Shown here: positions 1-12,100 of the stretch, piece after piece
How the letters are laid out: each line of letters begins with the position of its first letter
Numbering within the stretch: position 1 is the first letter of the stretch
Source: Delphinus delphis
Taxonomy: Eukaryota; Chordata; Mammalia; Artiodactyla; Delphinidae
Length of the DNA: 64,000 nucleotides
Assembly (NCBI RefSeq): GCF_949987515.2
Contig: NC_082683.1
Location: 122,846,582-122,910,581 of the forward strand
Direction: 5' to 3'
The notes under the pieces: generated by a model
Told to the model about the DNA's origin: nothing
What the model saw: only the letters and a program-made list of their open reading frames with translations
The model's database searches: none
Translations under genes and position numbers: made by a program

Positions 1-137
1 TGTTCACTGGAGGCAAAGTCGTGGGTAGCGTGTCCCCCGAGCACGCCAGCAGGAGTGCGGCCTGCTGCTCAGCATCGTCAGGAGGCAGGTGAGACGCTGG
101 ATTCTGACCAGTACAAGGAGCAGAAAAGGCTGGAGGG
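1..137 (-). CDS. TADA1: TADA1 coding exon 7, partial
   Basis: The acceptor is TTTGTTTCCAG|C at 138-139. The visible 137 bases encode [15 protein letters not shown]...[10 protein letters not shown]...PPVN and run off the left edge. The exon, the final exon and the 3' UTR lie outside this window. Confidence 0.93.
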
Positions 138-3100
138 CTGGAAACAAAATGTTTCAAAAATATTCCCAGTAAGTAAGATGGAAACACTGAACAAACAGAA
201 TAGGGATGGGCTGCTAGAATACTTCCTATAAAATATATCTCAACATGAATCAGAAATCCAGTTATCTTTCAGCCAGTGTATACACGAGTAGTCTATAATT
301 TTAATTTTTAAAGGCAGCCCATCTGTTGGGCTGGAAATAAAATGCAGTGCAACTGCATTTACCCTTCTCCCTCCACAGTGCTAAAATACTAAGTCAGGAT
401 ACTGAGTCAAAATTGTTCCCTGCCCTTAAAGAGCTTCTAGTTGGAAAAAAGTAACAGACCTTCATTAAAGGAAAATGAAATTGGAAACAACCAACCTGGA
501 GAGGAAGGTAGATGATACTGGAGACAAGAGGATCAAAAATAACAAGAAAAGAAAATAAAGCACAAAAAAAGCAACAGGCAAAAATGGAGGGTGGAGAAAA
601 TTCATCCAGATCTTGCCAATTTCCCAAAATAGAACCCAGATATAACATCAGCTGGGAAGTCAGACATAATTTTTGTATCGTAATACAGTAGGAGATAACC
701 TATGCAATTCTGGAGAACACGCAGGAGGTGAAACAACAGTGAAGAGGGAACTAGAACGAAAGCACAAGTGGAGCATGAGCGTGGGCTCCGGCAGCAGACA
801 AAGGCAGCGCTGATAGAGAAACAAGCGGCCGACGGTGAGACAGGAGCCTCACAGGGACAGGCTGGCAGGGGGAGAGGGCAGCTGGAGGCCCGGCAGGGTC
901 ACACACGGCTCCAGCGCTCGCCCGCTACGAGGGGCCACTCATTTACTCTTTTTGGTTTGTTTTTCTCTAGAGAAGAATGACTCACAAATGAGAACAAATA
1001 ATCCCAAACAGATATGCCTGAATGAGATTAAGAAAGTAAATCTTCACCTATGGCAATCTAAATAGTGAACCCAGTTTAAGCCAGTGATCTTCAAGATGAG
1101 CCCTGTGAGCCGTCTCAAGGTCTTCGGGGCCATGTAACAGGCACCAGCACCATGCCCTCCCCATGGTGTCAGCACCATCTGCTCTCTTCAACTCCCTGCT
1201 CCGCTTTCCCATCCCACACCCCTCACTGTCACTCCTCCTGCCTTCCCTGCCCATTACTTCTTCCCCAGCATCACTCCTGCCAGCCTTCCCAATCACACTT
1301 TTTTCTCTGAAGTTTTATCTCCCTTGTCATCTCTTTACCTCTCTTCTCCCTGAAAAGGGACAACACAGGGATGAAGGTAATCCAGGTCACCTCAGAGGGA
1401 TGACTCAGAATATCAGAGAGGTCCTGGGAGCCCACAGTGGAGTGCAGACAGAGAGGTTCCCAGAGATCGGAGCTGAGAGACCAGAACTGCACAAGAGGAT
1501 GCCAAGAGCAACCTGACGACACCCAGCACAGGCCGCTATCTTGAGCTACAGCTAAAAAAGCCAGAAAAGGACCTGGAGAGACACCTACTGCTCCTCCTCC
1601 CACCATCAAGAAACCCAACCTTGACCCAACAAGCACAGGCCACGTTCCTGAGTGAGAGCCGGCCCACTCCCCCCACCAGTCAGGTGATGCCCCTCAGGAA
1701 CCATCCAGACGCACTGCCCCAGGGACCTACTCCACTGTACTTCGGAAAGTGGGGGGCACTCACTTTAAACCACATGCAGCGGCCAAACTCTACAACTTCA
1801 CTCCTAACATAAAGAGTACCATAAGAATTCACTGGTTATCACGCAAGGATGCAACTTAAGAAAATAAAACCATACTGCTCTCAGAGGTACCTTAGACGCA
1901 CAGAGCCCCAGTAACCAACTTTAACAGTGGTCTATTACAAAAGAGTAGTGTAACCAATTAGGAAGGATGGATGCAAAGATCACAAGAAACTTCACATACC
2001 TTTCTATTAAGTTGTTGTAAGCTACTACACTGTTCTTCAGGTATGGCTGTGGGGTCACATTACTACCAAAGGCGTATTTAAAATGACCATCACGTAATCG
2101 ATAAGCTTTCCTTCTTGACACAACTGATGTCAATATATCTTTAAGGTGATTCTGTAAAAACAAGAAAAAAAAGAGAAAAATAGCATGAACTCCTCTTTAA
2201 AAGCAAACCATAAAACTTCCTTTGACCAAAAAATGTTTATTGGCATTTAGTGGATGGAGATGTGAGACAGGCAAACGAGTGCTGAAACCAGACGAATGTT
2301 CACGAAACAGCCACAGAGCCATACATACCAGGGTACGAGGGTACAGAAAAGAGCAAAGGGAGACACGCTATTTTTATTTAGTTCTATTTAGGATGGGCTT
2401 GCTCTACTTTAAAATTTATTAAAGTTTTTATATCTCTGAATTGGCTCCTCTCCCTCAAAAATGATGTTCAGATAGCTTTAAATAAAAGTACAAAAATAAG
2501 TAATTTTTTTAAGCAGCAAACTACCTTGAAGCTTGGTTTAAAATGGTACAAAATGTTTCACCATCAGGAACATATTGGTTATAGTGCCCAATCTACTAAA
2601 ATCCTTGCATAAAAAGAACCCTGGCTCTCTCAAAAGCCACATAAACAAAAGATATATAGGAAATAAACAGAAAGTTAGGTATTTAATATCTCTTCGCCCT
2701 TGTGAGAGCCAAGTACCTAAGAGAGGGTTAGAGAATGTCTGCGAAAATAGAGACAGAACCAGTCCCAGCCTACCCTTATTAACAGGGGTGCTGGGGTCAG
2801 GGATGATGTTTCAATTCTACCAATAAGATCAGCTCATGTCAGGACTTCATGGTACAACTTATGATTCAATGTTTATAACTTCTTGAGAAAGCTATTATAA
2901 TCTCTGAGGTACCGGCAAGGAAACGGAGGCCCAGAGAATTGAAAGGAATGACCCAGCGTCACCGGTCAGTACCTGTGCACTCTAGACCCCAGTGTATGTT
3001 CTGTCGAGTAACTAAATGAGTAAAATGAATGAATGAAAGAGTGTGCGGAGACAAGAATCCCACAGTTCAGATGCCAAGTCTAATAATGCTCTTCAAATGC

Positions 3101-6100
3101 CGTACCACGGCAACATCAAGTGATTTTAATCTTTAGGATTCTCAATCTCATTTTTTTTTTTTTTTTGCTTAAAATCTGTCCCCTTGTTGAGAAATTAAAC
3201 ATCCAAAGTGTTATGCAAGTAACCTTTCTGAAAAGTTTAGTCTGTTAACTGAAGGCAATTGTTTGGATTGTGATGTTTCTCCCCTCAAAAGAAAACAACT
3301 TTCAATGATGACAATTCTGAGATCAGAGTCACATTTTAGTTCTTTTCTTGCAGTACCAGCTTTGAATAACTCACACAAGCTTGTCACATTCAATCTGTAA
3401 GAGTGTTTCTGCCACCAGCAAACCAACCTCCACTGCATAGACCACAGCTGAGACAGCCTCCTCGGTGACGTTGTCCAGCCCATGCTCGTAAGCAGTCACT
3501 ATCATTCTCCCTTCAAGCTGACCCCGAGTGGGAAGCATCATTGTGTGGGAACAAAGTTTCAAGTCATCATCATCTTGGGGATCCTTGGCCACAAACTGCT
3601 GGGCTCCCGAGAGAGGATTTTGAGGCTGGAATCTATGCTATGGGTAAGAAAACTTTTCAAAATTATTCATTATGTGGCAAGTAATAAGACACAAACAAAA
3701 GTAACCTATGAATTGGACCTGAGATCCCACAAATTAATGCCACCAAAACTATACCACAAGAGTTAAAAAAAAAAAAAAAGTAACTCATGCACAACTAATC
3801 ACAAATTCACACCCATTACATAGTAATAATGAAGACATGAGTTATGGGGAATAACAGTACTATGCATAGCAGTTTATTCTATTCAATTAATACCTCGGCA
3901 ATCACAGAATATATGGCTCTGTGCTAAAAATAACAACTGGGGAGAAGGAGAAGATATAAAACTATTTTCAAACAAGTCAGAGTATTTTAAGTATACTTGT
4001 AAGTAAGCAGATTCTGAAAATAAAAATATATAATTAATGCTTAAGAAAAGCCCTAAAAAAACCTAGCTAACCAATATAACAGATCTAATAACAAATATCC
4101 CAAGATAATGTAGGGTAGTGTAACTTTTACCATTATCTTCTACTAACAACTCTCAACACAGAATCTTTCTAAGACACAGTCATTAGTTTTTTTAAAAATA
4201 GTTTTTCCCAATCTTTTCCGCTTATAAAATCTCAGCCTTCCTCTGGGAGATGCTGATAGCCCAATTATATTCTCCATAATCAGTGGGAGATATGCCTCAG
4301 TAGCTTTTGCTTAAGCCCAACTCACAAGATTTTGTAGCGAATATGGCTTGTCCTGTTTGAAGTTTGTACTATAAAAGCAATACTTGTTGTTTTTCCATTT
4401 TCCAAGTAAGTATAAAACTGTATTTTATATCAAACATGCTTTTTTAAACCAAGTATACCTCTCTGGAGATACTGATGCCCTCCAGATCGAATATTCTTGA
4501 CTTAAAACATAGAGCCAAGGTAGAAATAAATAAATATTTGTTAATGTTAATGAATAAAGCTATCAATACCCAGTCAAATCTATAAAAGGGATACTTTTGG
4601 GAAACTGTGTTCCCTGGATATAAACCAGAAAAAAAAGCAAGTTATTCTAAAACGTTTACAAATTTTATAGCCCAATGCCTTCAAGATTTCTCTGAGGATC
4701 CCCAGAAGGCTCAAGGCCTAGTGGGGCATCAGCAGCATCCTGCCAGAGGCCTCTGGGCCTCCTGGACCCTTGGAACAGAAGTCTTCAATCTGAGAAACAT
4801 TATTCATTCCACACAGATATTTAAGAGGAAAAAGAACACAGGCATAGTTGTTGAATTACTGAAAAATCATTAGGTACTAATGATAACATATTAATAATTA
4901 CACAGTAACGAACTGGAATAAAAATTCAGACACAATCTTTGAAACCCTCTTCACCAAATTCAAATATAATAACACCGTTTTCTCCCCAAATCATGCCCTT
5001 TTTTTTCAACTTTACTACCAGAATTGTAATATTCATTAAAAAACTAAAGCCAGTTCCATCACACCAGTGCTTAAATCAGTTGTTACCAAGATCTACTAAA
5101 CAACCTACATCAAATTTCTGACGAACAGAAGAAAGCTTTTTCTTTCCCTTTGGTTTTCCAGGTTTGGCTGCAGAACCCCCTGTCCAGGGTAAAGATCCAG
5201 CACCCTCTATAAGACAGAGAAGTAACAATCATAAGAGAAAAGAATGACAATTGATAACTGCTAAGTTTGTTTTCACTTTAGGCTAAAAAAGTATGAAATG
5301 CTCAAATGATGAAAACGAACAAATGCTTAAATTCAGATCTCTCATTCTCCTTCTCTAAACAAAACATTCTCCTTCCCTAAACACAACTTCTCTCAAATCA
5401 CATTTGTTTCTCTAGCTATAACCAAAATTGTTCTTTTAGGAAGACAAATTTGTTTTTCACATTTTTCATTGTTTACTGGGTGTTTGTTTGCTTACTAGTA
5501 GCAGTACTATTATAAAAGCAGGACAGAATTTTCTAGTTCAAGATGGTGAAATAAGCACATGTATTTGACTCCTCTCTCTTCCAAGACCCTACTAAATATG
5601 ATAGTAGAAAAAAGTAAATGGGGGCTTCCCTGGTGGCGCAGTGGTTGAGAGTCCGCCTGCCGATGCAGGGGACACGGGTTCGTGCCCCGGTCCAGGAAGA
5701 TCCCACATGCCACAGAGGGGCTGGGCCCATGAGCCATGGCCGCTGAGCCTGCGCGTCCGGAGCCTGTGCTCCGCAACGGGAGAGGCCACAACAGTGAGAG
5801 GCCCGCGTACCACACACACACAAAAAAGTAAATGGCACACATCCAGAACACAGATAAAAAGCAAAACGAGTGGCAGACCAAGATAAGATATCAACAAATT
5901 TCAAAGATGGGCTAAAAAGGAGCCAACTTACAAAGCGGACACTTGGAAGCTGTGACCTAAGTTGGCAAGGTTGGTAAATAGGTGGAAGTAAATAAACCTG
6001 ACTAGTAGATATCCACAAAGAATCTGGATTTGGAGAAGGTGAGTGCAGTGGGAACCAGAAGGGATAGTACAGCTTAAAACAAGATTAATGGAAGATCTAT

Positions 6101-9100
6101 ATTGAAAAGTCATCCATAGAAACCCCTTCCCTCACCCCCAGGACTGAACTCAGTACAAAACAAAAATGCAGGGTCCCTTGCTCAAAAGTTAAGAATTTCA
6201 AGACAACCACAGTACAGCACTAAACCAAGCGCAGGCCCTTCCAAGTTCATGGACAGTTCCTGGCCCCATGAAACCAGCCCCACTCACTCCTGTACACAGT
6301 GCAGTATAAACAGGTGGCAGGGAATGGAGAATGGAGAACTCTTCTCTAGTTAAATAGAACAAAATTTCTGGGATTTACTGAGGTAGCTGGTATGAATGTT
6401 GGTACCCTAGAGCACAGTTCTCTGCAGCTGGCATTTGAGGAACCTCACTGTAATGGCTGGCCTCCCGTCAGCTCACTCTAAAGCACAATCTCCAGGTTTT
6501 ATGCTTCATTCGTAAATGTGGATTCTCAGACATTTGATGATAAGCTGTAACATGGTAAGAAAGACCAAAGTAAAAAAAAAAAAAAAAAAAAAAATTGAGA
6601 TCCTAGAGATAAAGAATTCAGGCAACACAAAGAACTTAAGTAATTTCTAATTCATATCCTCAGAGAAGTCTGAGAAGATGGGTATCCATAAAACAAAAAG
6701 AAGACGCTATAAAAATTGCTGAATTAAAGAATGCACTGGACAGAAGGGCTGAAAGAAAGAATTGAGGAAATCTCACAAAACACAGAGCAATAAGGCAAGA
6801 TGGATGTTTAAAACCAGTCAATCCAGAAAGACGTTTCAGCACACTGTACGGAGCCACTGAGGTCCCATAAGAAGAACAAAAAGCGAAAGCAGTTGTCTTT
6901 GAGAACAAGCTGGTCTAGGAGGGGGAAGCTTTTCATTCTAAGACCCTCTGTACTATTTTTTTTTAAACCATGAACATATATAGTTTAGTGTTAAAAAAAA
7001 TCAGAAGTTATACAAGCTCATTACAGTACACTTGAAAAAAATATCCCAAAGAATTTTTTTAGGAAAAGAAAAAAAAAAATCACCCATCATTCTAACAAAA
7101 CATTATTTCATCTTGATGTTTTTGGAAGAATGAGTTCGTAAAGCTTTGAAAAAATATTCCTGGTTCCTCAGCTAAAAAAGAACTGTTTGGAAAGTCAAGT
7201 TCCTCTTCTCCATCGCTTTAAGTATCTTTGGCACACCTAGATCACACCTGGTAAGACCAGTCAATCTTAGATGATTTCCCTGATGAATGGAACTTGATGT
7301 TAGGCGATGCTGCTGCTGAGTGGCCAAATATACCTCGGGTGAGGAAGCAAAGCATGGCAAGGACTGACTCTGACCCCAAGGAAGGAGGGCTTCACAGCAG
7401 CAGTCAGATTTTGGTTTGGATCCAACACTTCTACTTACTAGCTGAAGAGGGCCTCAGGTAAGTTTTTATTTTGTTTTGTTTTCTCTCCTCTGAAGTTTGT
7501 TTCCTAGCATACAAAAAAAGAGGCTAATACTTCTGAAGAGTTGTTGTGAGGATTAATGATAACGCACATAAAGCGTCTAAGGCACTGCAGTTACAGTATT
7601 CAATAAATAACATTATTAAAATCAGCTTTCCTGCCTGCCTTAGAAAAACAGTAACCAACCTGATCACAATTATTAAAGTACAAAAAACTGTACTTCTATA
7701 CTTTACTTTTAATAGAAATCACCTCTGTTGCCAGCAAATATTAATTTCATTTTAAAGGAAGACATTTTGGGTATTTGAGAAATAATCTCTAAATTCTAAT
7801 GTTTCTTCATTTATTTTTAACCAACAACAAATATTCAAGAATATCAAAGGCTTTATTTAATTAAAATCAGCCACCTATACTAATACCACTTCGTATTTGT
7901 TTGGCATTTTTTATTTTTAAGAGCACTTTTTGCATGTTCTTTCATCTGTTTTTTTTTTTTTAATAATCCTGCAGGGTAGATATTACTGTCTCTGTTTTAT
8001 AAATGTGGACGCTAAGAACACTCAATAATTAACTACATTATCTAAGCTAGTGGCAAAACCTAAACTTGAACCCAAGCCCCTTGACTCCTATCAACCAAGG
8101 TTTCTATTTTTATTTTTTTGCGGTACGCAGGACTCTCACTGATGTGGCCTCTCCCGTCGCGGAGCACAGGCCCCGGACGCGCAGGCTCAGCGGCCATGGC
8201 TCACGGGCCCAGCCGCTCTGCCGCATGTGGGATCCTCCCGGACCGGGGCACGAACCCGCGTCCCCTGCATCGGCAGGCGGACTCTCAACCACTGCGCCAC
8301 CAGGGAAGCCCCAACCAAGGTTTTTATTTCCGATCATCCCACTGAACCTTTTGGGTGAGTGCCACTTTAGAATATACCTACCTAAAAAGTAAGATCTAAT
8401 CCTCACAATGTTGGCTTTTCTGATCAAATTAAACTTTATACAATGAAGTGGATTATCTTTATGATCTAACTGGCGAAAGTCCACTTCTATTTAAATTAAA
8501 TAAAACATTAGAAATGTGACACAGTGTAGGATGTGCAGTGAGGGGTGTGGTGAGGAGTGGAAAACTGCCTTCCCTCTGTAACACCAACCTCCGTAAACAA
8601 ACGCTCACTGCTTATTATTCTTCACACCAATGGCGACTTCTTTGAGTGTGGAGAACAAGCCTTTAGGAGATCTCATCTGAACTCTCTATCTTACAACAGA
8701 GCTTAGCAGAGGGGGATGATACAAAATACTAGTCACTTCTATGTAAACATGGGCTTTTAATAAATGATCATCAGAATCACCACAGGCCCTTTAAACAACA
8801 AAAACTTCAATTTAATCTACAGTAGGAGGTACCTGTAAATTCAAGTTTTTAACAAGAGCCCAGGATAAGCTTTATCATGAGGCAAAGTTTTAATGCATTT
8901 ACCTTTTTTTTTGACTGATTAAAATAAAATTGAAAGAGGGGACTTGTACCACTTAAGCTCCAAAAAATTAGGGACAAAGGAATCATTCTGTCTATACCTA
9001 TTTATTTAGGTCGAAGTGACAGACTTAGCATCCACATACCTCCCCACCATGCTGCTATTACTACCTTTGTTCTTCACCAACAGTTTGCCAAACACATGCT

Positions 9101-12100
9101 GAAGCTCCAACCTTCCAGGTGCTAATATCTCACTTAATTAAGAATAGGAGAAAGTCCAGGTTCTCAACATATGCTGTGGTTTCCCCTCCACGTACTTTAC
9201 CTTCCCTATATCTATGGAAACGCTCTCCTAACCACCAAATTCCCTCCCTTCACTCCTCAGCTTCTTCCTCCTGACCACCTACCCTCCTCCTCACTTCTCA
9301 TTTATTTAAGTAATCTAAACCCAGCTGAATGGGGGGTAAAGACCAAAAGTCAATGAAAGGACAGAGAAATCACCTGCTTTAAAAAGGTTCTATAGAAGAA
9401 TCTCTATTACACAATAAAATGTTTCTTCTGAGCAGTTCAAAGAACATTTCATTTGCAAACAAGTCTGTTAAAGGAAGTGAAAGTCTAGTAAGCCCAGCAT
9501 TCCGTGGTTTTGCTGACTGACATCCCTGGAGGTGTTCCCACTCCCTTACCTGGTGTAGACACCAAAATCTGACAACGCGTGAGAATAGCCAGGAGGAAAT
9601 CGTTGTGAGAATGGACTGAAAAAGGGAAGATTGTCACAAGTCAAATACAGAATATTTACAACATAAGGAACCCACTGTTTCAGTCTAGCTTTTAAGAACT
9701 TTGGATATCCCCTACTCTGCCATTCTTTCCATTTAATTTTAAATATCCACATTATTTAAATGACCTTATACCACTAAAACCAAAATTTTTAAAAAATTTT
9801 AAATAAACTTTTAATTTATTGCAAATCTGGGAAAACTTCAGAACAGTAAAATAACTCCCCAGATAATTATTTTACCATTATCCTGTGTGAGAAGTCTATG
9901 AGCTTCAAGGTCAAACTCTTCTTTGCTGATCTTCTGCTTGAACCACAACTTTAAGTTAGCCCAGTATCTGCAGAGGCAGAAACAATATTAAGAGCCTCAG
10001 GTTTTGCTTCTTCCCCAAGTTCACCTTATCTGCCTCAACTCCCAGAAGAGGAAGGAAATTTTGCATTCCCTAGTGTTATGGACTGGGTTGTGTTCCCCCC
10101 AAATTCATTTGTTGAAGCCCTAACCCCCAGTACCTCAGAATGTGACTCTACTCGGAAGTAGGGCCTTTAAACAGGTAATTAATGAAAAATGGAGTCGGCA
10201 GGGTGGGCCCTAACCCAGTGTGACTGGTGTCCTTATAAGAAGAGATTAGGACACAGAGAGAGAGACAGAAGGCAAAAGCCAAGGGGAGAGGCCTCAGAAG
10301 ACAACCCTGCTCACACCTTGATGTCAGACTTCTAGACTCCAGAACTGTGAGAAAATAAATCTGTTGTTTAAGCTACTTAGGAGTCCGAATACCATCACAA
10401 GAAGGAAAGTCCTCCCTAAAAGGGACTGAGCAGTAGTCATAGAATCAGACTCATGAGTCAACCAGCCAAAAACCACTGCTGTACCTTTCCTTTCTCACTG
10501 CTGCCCTTCTAAAAGACCTGCTCACCAGAAACCTACACTTAAGATTTATATTTTAAAGTATTATTAAAATTATCAAATATTGCATATTTGAAAATTGCTG
10601 AGATCTTAAAAGTTCTCATCACAAGAAAAAAACTTTTTAAACTATGTATGGTGAGAGACGTGAACTAGAGTTACTGTGGTGACCATTCTGCAATATATAC
10701 AAATACTGAATCATTATGTTGTACCCCTGAGACTAATATACAGTTATATGTCAATTATACCTCAATTTTAAAAAGATTTATATTTTAAAATGTGTATGTG
10801 TTTTATGGGCATTAATACCAATTCTGGGCAACCTCTTTCCTTTCAAATGAACTCAAGTTTTAATCTATCCTGGCTGAATGGGATTCTAAAACAGCTCGCC
10901 ACAAAGAAAAACACCTGAGCATAGGAGAAACTTAGTGGTTTTTAAAGTGAAAATCAACCACTAATCATAAAAATTACTAGTTAACTAGTAGGAAGAAAGG
11001 ATCCAATCTTTTATACCTTAACAACATTATTAGAAATAGGAGTAAAATACTTTACTTTTCACATCCACACCCCTTGTTTCTGTGCTGAAGAAAGCTACTC
11101 CTCCTTCAAGAAACAGGGCTAAAAATTACTTAGTATGTTTTACAATCACTTTCAATTCACGATTAACTACTTTCTAATGCTCATTTGAGTTTCTAACAGA
11201 AAAGAACAAAAAAAAGGAGCGATTCCTAAACGAGATGGTTTAATGCTCTCACTGACCTATTATACCCATGGCAGGGTTTCTCCTGTTCTCCCATATGTAG
11301 ACTAGCTTAAGTCTGACTAAGTATATATGTAATTGCCTGGGTTCCTGTGCTTTGCCCTCATCCCCCCCTTCCCCCCACACCGGAGAAAACCCGTAGCTTT
11401 AGTGGCGTCTTAAAGCTTCCCAAGACCCATTTCATTCAACAGCAAAACATGTTAGTTCTAGAGCCTGGCACCATGTTCCACGTGACTAGTCACACCCAGC
11501 AGTCAATAATAACTTCCCAACATCAAACACTTAAATGCCCCAACCTCTGCTTTTTTTTTTCAAAGAACAACTAAAAAATGAAATAAAGCTCCACAGAAAA
11601 ACAGAAGTCTTTTCCTATCCCATTTTATACAACAAAAGAAAATAGTAACATGAGAAAAACTTCATTATTTTAAAAGCCCTGTGTTCCTATTTTATAAGAA
11701 AGAGGCAAATATATTTATATTTGGTGTATGAACTTGTTCCAGAACTAAGGCAAGGCTCTGCCAACATGATGCTGTCTATCTTTTCCAGTGGCAAACTTTC
11801 AAATAGCCAGCACTGGCTATCAAGTTGAAGACTCGCTCCCCAATCCTGGTCCCTGTATTAACTTGCTGTATAGCCATGTGCAAATGACTGTTTTCCTCAA
11901 AAATACCAAAAACAAACTTAGTCAACCTCTATGTAGGTGAGGATGATGGGTGATGAGTATAAATGGGTCAGACTAGGAAGCACTTGAGATACCTGAAGAA
12001 AATTAAATAACATATGGCTAAATCATCCGAAAACCTAGGCACCCATTTGAACCCAGAACTCTACTGGGTACTATACAAAGTGAGTTAGCCAGCAAAGCTC

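Noticed and set aside
3620..3626. Alternative acceptor TTCCAG for TADA1 exon 5
   Set aside because: It would drop the four residues HRFQ that belong to the known protein; the upstream CCCATAG site keeps them.
5622..5700. tRNA-like head of CHR SINEs as possible tRNA genes
   Set aside because: The A/B-box remnants belong to SINEs. No cloverleaf with an intact acceptor stem and anticodon arm is present.
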